A DNA stretch of 64,000 nt. Source: an uncultured Oscillospiraceae bacterium. Lineage in GTDB: Bacteria; Bacillota; Clostridia; Oscillospirales; Oscillospiraceae. Both the position numbers and the translations under genes were made by a program. Under the pieces are notes generated by a model. The model had not been told where the DNA came from, did no database searches, and saw nothing but the letters and a program-made list of their open reading frames with translations. Positions 22,737 to 32,718 of this stretch are shown piece by piece (position 1 is the first letter of the stretch; each line of letters starts with the position of its first letter). The stretch is taken from the NCBI GenBank assembly GCA_944385365.1, contig CALWWW010000001.1:62001-126000 (forward strand). The letters are read 5' to 3'.

Positions 22737-25700
22737 TTACTGTTCGTCGATGGTGGACACCGAGAAGGAAATCTCCTCCAGGGTCCCCAGGAGCATCCGC
22801 ACCGTGTCCAGGGACGTGAACATGGTCACGTTGTTTTCCACGGCGCAGCGGCGGATGGCATAGCCATCCTGGTAGTGGATACCGGAATTGATGGCGCGGG
22901 TGTTGAGGATATAGCTGGCCTCGCCCCGGCGGATGGTCCGCAAAATCTCGTCGCTGCCCTCGCTGAGCTTGCCCAGGACCCGGACGCGGATGCCGTGGGC
23001 TTTCAGCTTTTCGGCGGTGCCGAAGGTGGCGGCAATATTGTAGCCCAGGTTGTAGAACCGCTTGACCAGGGGCAGAACTTCGTCCTTGTCCTCGTCGGCC
23101 ACGGTGACCACCACGGTGCCGTGGTCCTTGACACTGACACCGCTGGCCTTGAGTGCCTTATACAGGGCGCGGTTCAGGTTCACATCGTAGCCGATGGCCT
23201 CGCCGGTGGACTTCATTTCGGGGGACAGATAGGCGTCGAGACCGGCGATCTTGGAGAAGGAGAACGCCGGGACCTTCACATAATAGCGCTGCTTCTCTCT
23301 CGGATACAACTCCCGGAAGCCCTGCTCCCGGAGACTGTGGCCCAGAATGACCTTGGTGGCGATATCGGCCAGGGAATAGCCGGTGGCTTTGGACAGGAAA
23401 GGAACGGTCCGGGAGGAACGGGGGTTGACCTCGATGACATAGACGTTCTCGTTCTTATCCACAATGAACTGGATATTATACAGGCCCACGATGCCGATGC
23501 CCAGGCCCAGCTTGCGGGTGTAGTCCAGAATGGTGTCCTTGACCTTCTGAGAGATGGAAAAGGTGGGGTACACGCTGATGGAGTCGCCGGAGTGGATGCC
23601 GGTCCGCTCCACCAGTTCCATGATGCCGGGGACAAACACATCGGTACCGTCACAGATGGCGTCCACTTCCAGCTCCTTGCCCACAATATACTTGTCGACC
23701 AGGACCGGCTGTTCCTCGTTGATGGAAACGGCGGTTTGCAGGTACGTCTTCAAATCCTGGTCCTTGGAGACGATCTGCATGGCCCGGCCGCCCAAAACGT
23801 AGCTGGGCCGCACCAGCACCGGATAGCCGATACGGTTGGCCACCCGGATGCCGTCTTCGATATTGGTGACGGCCTCGCCGGTGGGCTGGGGAATCTTCAA
23901 TTCCTGCATGACCCGCTCGAAGGCGTCGCGGTTTTCGGCCTTTTCGATGGCGGCGAAATCGGTGCCGATGATTTTCACGCCCCGCTTCATCAGGGGTTCC
24001 GCCAGATTGATGGCCGTCTGGCCGCCCAGGGAGGCAATGACGCCGATGGGCTGTTCCAGATCGATGACGTTCATCACGTCCTCCACCGTCAGGGGTTCAA
24101 AGTACAGCTTGTCGGAACAGGTGTAATCGGTGGAAACGGTTTCCGGGTTGTTGTTGATGATGATGGCCTCGTAACCGCTGGCCTTGATGGTCTGGACAGC
24201 GTGGACCGTGGAGTAATCGAACTCCACACCCTGGCCGATGCGGATGGGGCCGGAACCCAGGACCACGATCTTCTTGTGGTCGGAGACAATGGACTCGTTC
24301 TCCTGCTCGTAGGTGGAGTAGAAGTACGGCACATAGCTGTCGAACTCGGCGGCGCAGGTGTCGATCATCTTATAGACCGGGACAATACCGGCGGCTTTGC
24401 GCTTTTCGCAGATGTCCAGCTCCGTGGTGTCCCACAGCTTGGCGATATACTTGTCGGAGAAGCCCATGCGCTTGGCGCTCCACAGCACATCCAAATCGCC
24501 CACGTTGGATTTGAGGGCGTGTTCACAGTCGATGATGTTCTTGATCTTGTCCAGGAACAGCATATCGATCTTGGTGGCGTTGCAGATGACGCCCAGGTCG
24601 GTGCCGTGGTAAATCAGCTCGGCAATGGCAAAAATCCGGTCGTCGGTGCCAATCTGGATATAGTCCAGCAGCTCCTGGGGCCCCATGATGTCAAACTTGG
24701 CCATATGCAGATGACACACGCCAGTCTCCAGGGAACGGACGGCCTTGAGCAGGGATTCCTCGATGGTGCGGCCCACGGCCATAACCTCGCCGGTGGCCTT
24801 CATCTGGGTGGACAGGGCGTTGGAGGCGTCGGCGAACTTGTCAAAGGGGAACCGGGGCATCTTGGTGACCACATAGTCCAGGGACGGCTCGAAGCTGGCG
24901 GGGGTGTTGGCCAGCTGAATCTCGTCCAGGTGCATACCCACGGCGATTTTGGCGGAGACCCGAGCGATGGGGTAGCCGCTGGCCTTGGAAGCCAGAGCCG
25001 AGGAACGGGACACGCGGGGGTTGACCTCGATGAGGTAATAGCGGAAGGAAGCCGGGTCCAGGGCAAACTGGACGTTACAGCCGCCCTCGATTTTCAAGGC
25101 GCGAATCAGCTTCAACGCGCTGTCGCGGAGCAGGTGGTATTCCTTGTTGGTCAGGGTCTGGCTGGGGGCCACCACGATGGAGTCGCCGGTGTGGATGCCC
25201 ACGGGGTCGATGTTCTCCATATTACAGATGGTGATGGCCGTGTCGTTGGCGTCGCGGATGACCTCATACTCGATTTCCTTGTAACCCTTGATGCTTTTTT
25301 CCACCAGGACCTGATGGACGGGAGACAGGGACAGGGCGTTTTTCAGGATTTCGCGGCATTCCTCTTCATTGTCGGCAAAGCCGCCGCCGGTGCCGCCCAG
25401 GGTAAAGGCGGGACGCAGCACCACAGGGTAGCCGATTTCCTCGGCGGCTTTCAAGCCCTCGTCCATGGAATTGGCGATAATGGAGGGCAGGACCGGCTCG
25501 CCCAGCTGCTGGCACAGCTCTTTGAACAGCTCCCGGTCCTCTGCCTGACGGATGGAGTCGCTGGACGTACCCAGCATTTCCACGCCGCACTCCTTGAGGA
25601 CGCCCATCTTTTCCAGCTCCATAGCCAGATTCAAACCGGTCTGGCCGCCGATGCCGGGAATCAGGGCGTCGGGCCGCTCCACCCGGATAATGCGGGCGGC

Positions 25701-25919
25701 GTACTCCGCCGTCAGGGGTTCCATATAGACCTTGTCGGCAATGGAGGTGTCGGTCATGATGGTGGCCGGGTTGGAGTTGGCCAGCAAAACCTCATAGCCC
25801 TCCTCTTTCAGGGCAAGGCACGCCTGGGTGCCGGCGTAGTCGAACTCGGCGGCCTGTCCGATGACGATGGGGCCGGAGCCGATGACCATGACTTTGCGAA
25901 TGTCTGTTCTCTTAGGCAT
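22737..25919 (-). CDS. carB: Carbamoyl phosphate synthase large subunit
   Basis: 1060 residues, full length. Two homologous ATP-grasp halves are seen: the first begins '[20 protein letters not shown]', the second at about 550 with '[20 protein letters not shown]'. Each has a '[11 protein letters not shown]' or '[15 protein letters not shown]' nucleotide loop. The C-terminal 130 residues (MGS-like allosteric domain, '[19 protein letters not shown]') bind effectors such as UMP or ornithine. It makes carbamoyl phosphate from bicarbonate, ammonia delivered by CarA, and two ATP, for both pyrimidine and arginine synthesis. Its start overlaps the carA stop by 8 bp. Confidence 0.97.
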   Translation of the reverse strand: MPKRTDIRKVMVIGSGPIVIGQAAEFDYAGTQACLALKEEGYEVLLANSNPATIMTDTSIADKVYMEPLTAEYAARIIRVERPDALIPGIGGQTGLNLAMELEKMGVLKECGVEMLGTSSDSIRQAEDRELFKELCQQLGEPVLPSIIANSMDEGLKAAEEIGYPVVLRPAFTLGGTGGGFADNEEECREILKNALSLSPVHQVLVEKSIKGYKEIEYEVIRDANDTAITICNMENIDPVGIHTGDSIVVAPSQTLTNKEYHLLRDSALKLIRALKIEGGCNVQFALDPASFRYYLIEVNPRVSRSSALASKASGYPIARVSAKIAVGMHLDEIQLANTPASFEPSLDYVVTKMPRFPFDKFADASNALSTQMKATGEVMAVGRTIEESLLKAVRSLETGVCHLHMAKFDIMGPQELLDYIQIGTDDRIFAIAELIYHGTDLGVICNATKIDMLFLDKIKNIIDCEHALKSNVGDLDVLWSAKRMGFSDKYIAKLWDTTELDICEKRKAAGIVPVYKMIDTCAAEFDSYVPYFYSTYEQENESIVSDHKKIVVLGSGPIRIGQGVEFDYSTVHAVQTIKASGYEAIIINNNPETVSTDYTCSDKLYFEPLTVEDVMNVIDLEQPIGVIASLGGQTAINLAEPLMKRGVKIIGTDFAAIEKAENRDAFERVMQELKIPQPTGEAVTNIEDGIRVANRIGYPVLVRPSYVLGGRAMQIVSKDQDLKTYLQTAVSINEEQPVLVDKYIVGKELEVDAICDGTDVFVPGIMELVERTGIHSGDSISVYPTFSISQKVKDTILDYTRKLGLGIGIVGLYNIQFIVDKNENVYVIEVNPRSSRTVPFLSKATGYSLADIATKVILGHSLREQGFRELYPREKQRYYVKVPAFSFSKIAGLDAYLSPEMKSTGEAIGYDVNLNRALYKALKASGVSVKDHGTVVVTVADEDKDEVLPLVKRFYNLGYNIAATFGTAEKLKAHGIRVRVLGKLSEGSDEILRTIRRGEASYILNTRAINSGIHYQDGYAIRRCAVENNVTMFTSLDTVRMLLGTLEEISFSVSTIDEQ

Positions 25920-27009
25920 TGGGCTTGCCCTCCTTCATCATAGTAAGAAACTCATCAAACAGGTAGCCGCTGTCCTGGGGACCGGGGGCGCTTTCCGGGT
26001 GGTACTGGACCGAAAACACCTTGTCCTTGGGGCAGGCCACACCCTCCACGGTGTTGTCCAGCAGATTGATGTGGGTGACCTCCATGCCGGTGCCCTTGAC
26101 GGAATCGGCGTCCACGGCGTAGGAATGGTTCTGGCTGGTGATTTCGATTTTGCCGGTCCGCAGGTTCTTGACCGGATGGTTGCCGCCGCGGTGGCCGAAT
26201 TTCAGCTTGTACGTTTTGGCGCCGTAGGCCAGGGAGATCATCTGGTGGCCCAGGCAGATGCCGCAAATGGGGTATTTGCCCCGCATCTCCTTGACCAGTT
26301 CGATGACCGGCGTCACATCCTCCGGGTCGCCGGGGCCGTTGGACAGGAAAATGCCGTCGGGATTCATACCGGCGATAACCGAAGCCGGGGTGTCGTAGGG
26401 CACCACGGTGACGTTGCAGCCACGGGCATTGAGGGACCGGATAATATTCAGCTTGATGCCGCAGTCCACGGCCACCACGTCAAACTTGGGGTTGGAGGTC
26501 CGGGAGTACCAGCGCTTGCGGCAGCTGACCCGCTTCACCTGATCGTGGGGCAGCTCCGTGGTGTTCAGCAGCTCCAGGGCCGCGCCCAGGGGCAAATCGG
26601 CGTCGCAGAGCAGCACCTTGCGGCTGCCGTGGTCCCGGATGGACCGGGCCAGCAGCCGGGTATCCAAACCCTCGATGGCGGGAATGTGGTTCTCCTCCAG
26701 AATTTCCGACAGCGTCTTGGTATAGCGGAAGTTGGAGGGATTGTCGTTGTACTCCCGGACCACCAGACCGCCGATGGTGGGAATCTTCGTCTCAAAATCG
26801 TCGTCGGCGGTGCCGTAGTTGCCGATGAGAGGGTACGTCATGACCACAATCTGATCGGTGTAGGAGGGGTCGGAGACGATCTCCTGGTAGCCCACCATGG
26901 AGGTGTTGAACACCAGCTCGCAGACACGGGTATCCATGCTGCCGAAGCCCCGGCCATAGTATTCGCTGCCGTCCTCCAAAACGATCTTCCGGTTAAAACC
27001 TTTCGCCAT
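25912..27009 (-). CDS. carA: Carbamoyl phosphate synthase small subunit (glutaminase)
   Basis: 365 residues from ATG 27009 with AAAGGATGG upstream; the reading frame stays open further up but that stretch is the leader. N-terminal domain begins '[17 protein letters not shown]'; the class I amidotransferase domain has '[11 protein letters not shown]', the nucleophile '[17 protein letters not shown]' and '[13 protein letters not shown]' with the catalytic His and Glu. It strips ammonia from glutamine and channels it to CarB. Leads the carAB operon; a terminator hairpin stands 41 nt before its start (attenuator, next feature). Confidence 0.97.
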   Translation of the reverse strand: MAKGFNRKIVLEDGSEYYGRGFGSMDTRVCELVFNTSMVGYQEIVSDPSYTDQIVVMTYPLIGNYGTADDDFETKIPTIGGLVVREYNDNPSNFRYTKTLSEILEENHIPAIEGLDTRLLARSIRDHGSRKVLLCDADLPLGAALELLNTTELPHDQVKRVSCRKRWYSRTSNPKFDVVAVDCGIKLNIIRSLNARGCNVTVVPYDTPASVIAGMNPDGIFLSNGPGDPEDVTPVIELVKEMRGKYPICGICLGHQMISLAYGAKTYKLKFGHRGGNHPVKNLRTGKIEITSQNHSYAVDADSVKGTGMEVTHINLLDNTVEGVACPKDKVFSVQYHPESAPGPQDSGYLFDEFLTMMKEGKPNA

Positions 27010-27049
27010 ACTGCCATCCTTTCCTGTCCGTGGGCCGGATTCCGGCCGC

Positions 27050-27123
27050 AAAAAAACGGCTTGCAGGTAGCGTACCCGCAAGCCGATCCGTAAAAGCACT
27101 CCGCCGGGCCGTCTGGTACGCCC
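27050..27123 (-). promoter_or_regulatory. carAB leader attenuator (terminator with competing pairing)
   Basis: Minus strand: CGGCTTGCGGGTA and TACCTGCAAGCCG (27085-27073 and 27069-27057) form a 13-bp stem followed by seven T (27056-27050), an intrinsic terminator inside the leader. Upstream, GCGTACC (27121-27115) is complementary to GGTACGC (27076-27070) in the terminator's 5' arm and loop, so an antiterminator is possible. This fits transcription attenuation, perhaps through PyrR; the regulator itself is not shown. Confidence 0.7.
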
Positions 27124-27460
27124 GACAGCCCTTGTCGTTTCCATTAAGATATCACGTTTTTTTCTTCGGTGCAATAGACGAAGCCCATAAACATCGCCGA
27201 ATTTTGGCATTTTGCATTGTATATCTTGAACATCGCCCATTTGGAACCTAACAAACTTTTAGGGTCTCAAAATTTTATTCGGATTTTCTGAGTAAAAACG
27301 GCGTTTATCCATTGTTCTGCCGTGATATTTCATCAATATACACCCCTTTTTGTATTTGTTGAAAATGACGAATCTATGCATCCTGCATCGTCTTTCCAAA
27401 TGATTCCGTCTGTGATACACTTATAAGTGGAAAAATTAAAAGAAGGAAGTGGCATCCATC
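27124..27460. other. Intergenic region between divergent carA and the SLH glycosidase gene
   Basis: About 340 bases without a gene, much richer in A and T than the surroundings. It must hold the carA promoter (a TATACAAT box is visible on the minus strand near 27217) and the promoter of the gene at 27461 (a weak TTCCAA, 16 nt, TACACT near 27393-27420). No hairpin repeat of the families seen elsewhere is present. Confidence 0.5.
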
Positions 27461-29176
27461 ATGAAACGATTGCTTTCCCTGGCCCTGGCCGCTGCCATGA
27501 CGCTGGCGCTGATTCCGGCGGCCCATGCCGCCAGCGGCGTCACCACCGGCTCCGGCGTGGCATCCGGCGGCAAGCTGGTCTATGTGGACATGACCGGCCG
27601 CACCGGCGACGTGGTCACCGGCGCCAGCGGCCTCCACACCGACACGGCGGCGTCCTCCATGGTCTCCGGCAGCGTGGCCGCAGTCAACGGCGGTTTCTTC
27701 AACTCCTATTACTCCGGCGCGGGCAACGTCTTCCCCTCCAACTGCGCCGAAATCTACGGCGCCCTGGTCCGGGACGGCCAGGTGATTCACGCCGGCGACG
27801 ATAACAACGTCATCGGCTTCACCTATGACGGCAAAGTGGCCATTGACCGGGTGAACATCCAGACCACCGCCGTTATCAGCGGCAAGGGCACGGCCAACGT
27901 CTGGGGCGTCAACAAGCTGTACAACGACTCCACCGGCATCATGCTCATGACCGACGACCTGAAGCTGGCCTATACGGTCCCCGCCTCCTCCAAGGTCTTC
28001 ACCATCAAGGATGACAAGGTGGTATCCGTCAACGGCGGCGGCACCTACACCACCCCCGCCGGATGCAGCGTACTGATCTACAATGCCGGCGCTGTGGCCA
28101 ACGTCAGCCAGTGGAACAGCCTGCCCGCCGTGGGCGATACCATCCGTTTTGCCTACAACTACACCGGCACCCGCACCGGCGACCAGGCCATGTGGGACAA
28201 CATGAAAACCATCGTCACCGGCGGCCGTATGCTGGTGCAGAACAAGCAGAACGTCACCGCCAACAGCACCTATAACTCTCAGTACGACAGCGATCCCAAG
28301 CAGTCCAACACCAGCTCTTCCCTGCGGTCCTTTGCCGCCGTTATGGGCGACGGCCGCCTGCTGCTGGGCACCGCTTCCGGCACCTTCCCCCAGATTGCCA
28401 ACGACCTGATCGGCCTGGGCGCGGTCCACGCCATCAGCCTGGACGGCGGCGCGTCCTCCATGCTCTACGCCGACGGCAGCGGCTTTCTGACCCCGGCGGG
28501 CCGGGAGCTGGCCGTGGTCCTGACCATCGTTCCCCAGGACCCCAACGAAAAGCCCTATGAGAATCCCGAATCCGGCGGCAGCGGCTCCAACGCCATCGAC
28601 CCCGGCGTAGCCGACCCCCATACCCCCTCTTCCTGGGCCGCCGCCGATGTGGAAAAGGCCCGCTCCCTGGGTCTGATTCCCTCCTGGCTCACCTACGGCT
28701 ACAAGGGCCCCATCACCCGCGCCGAGTTTGCCGCCACGGTTTTGCAGCTGTTCCCCGCCTGCCTGGGCAAGAGCGCCGATACGGTGCGCCATGAGATGGG
28801 CATTTACGGCGACGAGTTTAATTCCTACAAATTCACCGATTACGACAATTACAACGTCCAGCTGGCCGCCGCCCTGGGCATCGTCACCGGCTATGAGGAC
28901 GGCACCTTCCGCCCCAACAACTCCATCACCCGTGAGCAGGCCGCCATTATGATTCAGCGGGCTGTGAAGCTCCTGGGCACCGTGACGCCCACCAAGAACC
29001 CCACCTTCACCGACGCCGCCAAGGTGTCCCCCTGGGCCGCCGAGGGCGTCCAGTTCGTCACCTCCTGCGGCATCATGAACGGCAGCAATAACGCCTTCAA
29101 TCCCCAGGGCACCTACACCCGCGAGCAGACCTACATCACCATGCTCAACGTCTACAACGCCCTGAAGGGCAACTGA
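27461..29176 (+). CDS. SLH-anchored phosphodiester glycosidase (NAGPA-domain) protein
   Basis: 571 residues from ATG 27461 (AGAAGGAAG upstream). Signal peptide 'MKRLLSLALAAAMTLALIPA' with cleavage after 'AHA'. Residues about 60-360 form the NAGPA phosphodiester glycosidase domain: 'VAAVNGGFFNSYY' (about 73-85), 'SFAAVMGDGRLLLGTASG' and the conserved 'AISLDGGASSMLYADG'. Members hydrolyse N-acetylglucosamine-1-phosphodiester or similar wall-sugar phosphate links. Residues 395-571 hold three SLH units ('GPITRAEFAATVLQLF', 'EDGTFRPNNSITREQAAIM', 'NAFNPQGTYTREQTYITML'), which anchor it to the cell wall. It probably trims surface glycopolymers. A terminator follows. Confidence 0.87.
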   Translation: MKRLLSLALAAAMTLALIPAAHAASGVTTGSGVASGGKLVYVDMTGRTGDVVTGASGLHTDTAASSMVSGSVAAVNGGFFNSYYSGAGNVFPSNCAEIYGALVRDGQVIHAGDDNNVIGFTYDGKVAIDRVNIQTTAVISGKGTANVWGVNKLYNDSTGIMLMTDDLKLAYTVPASSKVFTIKDDKVVSVNGGGTYTTPAGCSVLIYNAGAVANVSQWNSLPAVGDTIRFAYNYTGTRTGDQAMWDNMKTIVTGGRMLVQNKQNVTANSTYNSQYDSDPKQSNTSSSLRSFAAVMGDGRLLLGTASGTFPQIANDLIGLGAVHAISLDGGASSMLYADGSGFLTPAGRELAVVLTIVPQDPNEKPYENPESGGSGSNAIDPGVADPHTPSSWAAADVEKARSLGLIPSWLTYGYKGPITRAEFAATVLQLFPACLGKSADTVRHEMGIYGDEFNSYKFTDYDNYNVQLAAALGIVTGYEDGTFRPNNSITREQAAIMIQRAVKLLGTVTPTKNPTFTDAAKVSPWAAEGVQFVTSCGIMNGSNNAFNPQGTYTREQTYITMLNVYNALKGN

Positions 29177-29186
29177 CCCGTCATAA

Positions 29187-29233
29187 AAACCCCCTTCCCA
29201 CCATAGGATAACGGTGTGAAGGGGGTTTTTTCC
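29187..29233 (+). terminator. Terminator whose 3' arm carries the next gene's Shine-Dalgarno
   Basis: ACCCCCTTC...GAAGGGGGT stem with an inner CACC/GGTG step, followed by TTTTTT. The AAGGGGG in the 3' arm (29218-29225) is also the only plausible ribosome binding site for the gene starting at 29235. Confidence 0.75.
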
Positions 29234-29234
29234 A

Positions 29235-29723
29235 ATGAATAAAAAACCGTTGCTGTGGGCCTTTGTGCTGTCGTCCCTGGCCGGTACGGCCATGCACTTC
29301 GCCTACAATGTATTGCCCATTCCTCTGGTGGGGCTGCTGGCCCCGGTCAGTGAAAGCGTCTGGGAGCATTTGAAGCTGCTGTACTGGCCCTTTCTGGTGG
29401 CTTCGGCCCTGGTGGCCCGTCGGAAAGCCGACCCGCTGCGCTGGTGGAGCGGCGCGCTGGCGGCGCTGCTGCTCCAGCCCCTGGTGCTGACGGGTCTGTA
29501 TTACCTGCTGAAAACCGGCTTCGGTGTGGAATCCCTGTGGGTGGATATCGGCCTCTACTACGCCGTCATGGCCCTGGGCTTTTTCACGGCTTACCGGCTG
29601 GAACGGACGTGCCGGGCCATGCCCTTTGTGGGACTGCTCATCGTCCTGGCCGCCGTCTACGGCGTCAGTCTCATGGCCTTCTCCCTGGCCGCCCCCAGTC
29701 TGCCTATCTTTACAGCGCCCTGA
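29235..29723 (+). CDS. DUF6512-like small integral membrane protein
   Basis: 162 residues with about five hydrophobic segments. The motif 'PVSESVWEHLKLLYWP' (about 37-52) is the signature I associate with DUF6512 proteins; the rest is strongly hydrophobic ('LLLQPLVLTGLYYLLKTG', 'IGLYYAVMALGFFTAYRL', 'LLIVLAAVYGVSLMAFSL'). Function unknown, located in the cytoplasmic membrane. Its ribosome binding site is folded into the terminator of the preceding gene, so it may be poorly or conditionally translated on read-through transcripts. The last 14 bases overlap the convergent pepD gene. Confidence 0.78.
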   Translation: MNKKPLLWAFVLSSLAGTAMHFAYNVLPIPLVGLLAPVSESVWEHLKLLYWPFLVASALVARRKADPLRWWSGALAALLLQPLVLTGLYYLLKTGFGVESLWVDIGLYYAVMALGFFTAYRLERTCRAMPFVGLLIVLAAVYGVSLMAFSLAAPSLPIFTAP

Positions 29724-31158
29724 GCAGTGCCCGCAGATAGTCCCAGGTCCGGGCTACGGAAGCAATGCTCATGCGCTCCTGGGGCGTATGAACGTCAAAG
29801 AGGTCGGGGCCCAGGCTGACGCAGTCCAGCCCCGGCAGCTTTTTGCTGAGAACGCCGCACTCCAGCCCCGCATGGATGGAAACCACCTGGGGCTCCCGGC
29901 CATACTGCCGGCGGTAGACTTCCACGGCGGTGTCCCGCAGGGGCGACATCTCCCGATACTCCCAGGCGGGGTAATCACCCAGGTCGAAGTACAGTCCGCC
30001 CGCCTGCTGGGCGATGCCCTGGAGCACGGCGGTCAGATACCGCTTGTCCCGCTCCAGGCTGCTGCGGATGGCAAAGGTCAGTTTTACGGTGTCACCGGCC
30101 ACCCGGAGAATGCCCAGGTTCAGCGACGTCTCCACCAGACCGTCCATGGAACGGCTGCGGGACTGGACGCCGTTGGGCACCTCCGTCAGCAGCCGCAGAA
30201 ACCGCTGGGTGCTGGGCCGGTCCCAGATTTCCGCCACGCCGGTGTTGTCGGGCACACAGGTGATGGCCAGCCCCGTTTCCACCGGGTACGCCTCCCGCAG
30301 CTCGGCAGCAAAGGCTTCGGCTGCCGTAGCCAGACTCTGCTCCTTGTCCGCCGGGGCCACAAACAGCGCCTCAGCCTCCCGGGGAATCACGTTGTCCCGG
30401 CCGCCGCCCCGGAGGCTGGCCACCCGCAGGGGCGTCAGATGGTCCAGGAGCCGCAGCGCCTGCCCCAGCAGCAAAATGGCGTTGGCCCGTCCCTTGTCGA
30501 TGTCGCTGCCGGAGTGGCCGCCCAGCAGGCCCGTCACCCGCAGACGGTACAGGTATCCCCCGGCGGGGGCGGTGTCATAGGGCAGGGCGATGGTGGCCGT
30601 GACGCCGCCGGCGCAGCTGACGGTGAAAACACCCTCCTCCTCGGAGTCCAGATTCACCATGCGCCGCCCCTGGAGCAGCGACGGGTCCAGGGCTTCGGCA
30701 CCGGCCATATCCGTCTCCTCGTCGGCAGTCAAAAGCACCTCCAGGGGCGGATGGACGGCGTCGGGGTCGTCCAGCAGGGCCAGGGTATAGGCAATGGCGA
30801 TGCCGTCGTCGCCGCCCAGGGTGGTGCCCTGGGCATAGATTTGGTCGCCGTCCACGGCCAGCCGCAGCCCCTGGGTACGGAAGTCCAGGTCACAGTCCGC
30901 CGTCTTCTCCCAAACCATATCCAGATGGCCCTGGAGAATCACGGTGGGGTGGTCCTCATAGCCGGGGGAAGCGTCCTTGTAAAGGACGACGCTGTTGGTC
31001 CGGTCCCGGCAGCACCGCAGGCCCCGCTGCGCGGCAAAGTCCACGCAGAACTGGCTGATGGCCGCCGTGTGGCCGGACCCTCTGGGGATGGCGCTGATCT
31101 GTTCAAACCAGTGAAAAACCGCCGCCGGTTCCAGACCGGACAGTACGGTGGAAGTCAT
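29710..31158 (-). CDS. pepD: Beta-Ala-His dipeptidase / aminoacyl-histidine dipeptidase (peptidase M20)
   Basis: 482 residues, the usual PepD length. M20 metal ligands are in place: 'VILQGHLDMVWEK' (His and Asp, about 75-87), 'GTTLGGDDGIAIAYTL' (bridging Asp, about 113), 'LTADEETDMAGAEA' (general base Glu and ligand Glu, about 143-156), 'VNLDSEEEG' and the C-terminal 'SIHAGLECGVLSKKLPGLD' (last His ligand). A lid/dimerisation domain is inserted from about 185 to 380. It hydrolyses Xaa-His and other dipeptides in the cytoplasm. An extended -10 (TGGTATAAT) lies about 30 bases upstream. Overlaps the DUF6512 gene by 14 bp at the 3' end. Confidence 0.92.
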   Translation of the reverse strand: MTSTVLSGLEPAAVFHWFEQISAIPRGSGHTAAISQFCVDFAAQRGLRCCRDRTNSVVLYKDASPGYEDHPTVILQGHLDMVWEKTADCDLDFRTQGLRLAVDGDQIYAQGTTLGGDDGIAIAYTLALLDDPDAVHPPLEVLLTADEETDMAGAEALDPSLLQGRRMVNLDSEEEGVFTVSCAGGVTATIALPYDTAPAGGYLYRLRVTGLLGGHSGSDIDKGRANAILLLGQALRLLDHLTPLRVASLRGGGRDNVIPREAEALFVAPADKEQSLATAAEAFAAELREAYPVETGLAITCVPDNTGVAEIWDRPSTQRFLRLLTEVPNGVQSRSRSMDGLVETSLNLGILRVAGDTVKLTFAIRSSLERDKRYLTAVLQGIAQQAGGLYFDLGDYPAWEYREMSPLRDTAVEVYRRQYGREPQVVSIHAGLECGVLSKKLPGLDCVSLGPDLFDVHTPQERMSIASVARTWDYLRALLRAL

Positions 31159-31187
31159 GGAATCATCTCCTGTATCAAGATACAGAG

Positions 31188-31196
31188 ATTATACCA
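31188..31196 (-). promoter_or_regulatory. Extended -10 element for pepD
   Basis: Minus strand TGGTATAAT (31196-31188): consensus -10 with the TG extension. The -35 region is poor, which is tolerated with an extended -10. Confidence 0.5.
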
Positions 31197-31353
31197 TAGG
31201 TACCAAAAGATTGGTGAACTTTTTTCCCGCTGCCTCTTGCCTTTTGACGAAAATTCTGTTATGTTGTGGGAACAAGCAGTCGGGGCATGCCCCGGCTCTT
31301 TTTCCGCCCCGCAAAGAGTACCAGAAACCAGAAAGAGGAGATGACGGCCCGCC

Positions 31354-32718
31354 ATGGGAACCACCGTACAGAATAACAAAATTGTCAACGGCGTCGTCTG
31401 GAAACAGATGCTGCTGTTTTTCTTTCCCATTTTCCTGGGGACGCTGTTCCAGCAGCTGTACTCCATGATCGACGCGGTCATTCTGGGCCGCTTCGTGGGC
31501 AAGGAAGCGCTGGCCGCCGTCGGCGGCACAGACCTGGAAGTGATCAATCTGCTGGTCAACTTCTTTGTGGGTCTGTCCTCCGGCGCGTCGGTGGTCATCT
31601 CCCAGCACTACGGCGCCCGCCACCGCATGGCCCTGCGCTGCGCCGTCTGTACAGCCATTGTGCTGGCCGTGGTCTGCGGCGGTCTGCTGACACTGGTGGG
31701 CGTCTTCGGCTCCCCCACGATTCTCCGGTGGATCAACACCCCCGACGACATTTTCCACTATGCCGAGGACTATATGCGCTTCTACTTCCTGGGCATGATT
31801 CCCTCCATGATCTACAACATGGGCTCCGGCATTTTCCGCGCCGTGGGCGACGCCCGGCGGCCCCTCTATTTCCTGGCCGTCTGCTGCGTCCTCAACATCG
31901 TGCTGGACCTGCTGCTGGTGGTGGTCATTCCCCTGGGCACCGCCGGTGCAGCCATTGCCACGTCCATTGCCCAGGTCATCTGCGCCGTGCTGGTGTTGAT
32001 CTCTCTGTGCCGCACCAAGGACATCTTCCGGCTCCATATGAAGCGGATTTACTTCCAGCCGTCCCTGCTGTCCCACATGCTGCGCATCGGCCTGCCCGCC
32101 GGTGTTCAGTCCTCCATGTACAGCATTTCCAACGTCTTTATCCAGGCGTTTATCAACGGTCTGGGAACCGATTCCATTGCCGCCTGGGCCGCCTTCCGCA
32201 AGGTGGACAGCGTCTACTGGCCCATCAGCTCGGCCCTGGGCATCACCGTCATGACCTTTGTGGGTCAGAACTTCGGCGCCCGCCGCTATGACCGGCTCAA
32301 ATCCACCATCCGCACCGGTTTTATTTTGCAGTTCTCCATCACCGCCGTCATTGTGGCCCTGATGGTGCTGTTCCGCAATCTCCTCATTGCCATTTTCAAC
32401 GAGGACCCCGCCGTGCGGGAAATCGGCGGAGAAATCCTGCTGACCATTACGCCCTACTACTTCCTCTATATCTGCATCGAGATTCTCTCCGGCGCCATGC
32501 GCGGCGTAGGCGAAAGCCTCAAGCCCGCCCTGCTGACCGTCGGCGGCATCTGCGCCCTGCGTCTGGTGTACCTGTTCCTCTTTGTGGGCGACACCCCCAC
32601 CAACAGCGGCATTGCGTTCAGCTATCCTCTGACCTGGGGCGTCACCACCGTTCTGTTCATCATTTACTACCTGCGGGGCCGCTGGCTGCGCCATCACATC
32701 CAGCAGCAAACGGCCTAA
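31354..32718 (+). CDS. MATE family efflux transporter
   Basis: 454 residues with about twelve membrane segments in two related halves, the MATE architecture. N-terminal half: 'FFFPIFLGTLFQQLYSMIDA' and 'ILGRFVGKEALAAVGGTD'; loop 'VGLSSGASVVISQHYGA'; second half: 'MLRIGLPAGVQSSMYSISN' and 'AISSALGITVMTFVGQNFGA'-like segment (here 'PISSALGITVMTFVGQNFGA'). MATE proteins export drugs or metabolites against Na+ or H+. The sequence resembles the DinF/NorM-like group of clostridia; substrate unknown. Ends with a 4-bp overlap with the convergent spoIIP gene. Confidence 0.93.
   Translation: MGTTVQNNKIVNGVVWKQMLLFFFPIFLGTLFQQLYSMIDAVILGRFVGKEALAAVGGTDLEVINLLVNFFVGLSSGASVVISQHYGARHRMALRCAVCTAIVLAVVCGGLLTLVGVFGSPTILRWINTPDDIFHYAEDYMRFYFLGMIPSMIYNMGSGIFRAVGDARRPLYFLAVCCVLNIVLDLLLVVVIPLGTAGAAIATSIAQVICAVLVLISLCRTKDIFRLHMKRIYFQPSLLSHMLRIGLPAGVQSSMYSISNVFIQAFINGLGTDSIAAWAAFRKVDSVYWPISSALGITVMTFVGQNFGARRYDRLKSTIRTGFILQFSITAVIVALMVLFRNLLIAIFNEDPAVREIGGEILLTITPYYFLYICIEILSGAMRGVGESLKPALLTVGGICALRLVYLFLFVGDTPTNSGIAFSYPLTWGVTTVLFIIYYLRGRWLRHHIQQQTA

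Noticed and set aside
22455-25943. Very long open frame of 1162 codons on the plus strand opposite carB
   Set aside because: It mirrors carB exactly, its translation is rich in Gly/His/Val/Asp with no recognisable domain, and it is a by-product of GC-rich codon use in the real gene.
27010-27153. Arg-rich leader peptide gene in front of carA
   Set aside because: The frame is open and contains many Arg codons, but there is no Shine-Dalgarno sequence before its ATG and it has no stop before carA; the terminator hairpin is the better-supported element.
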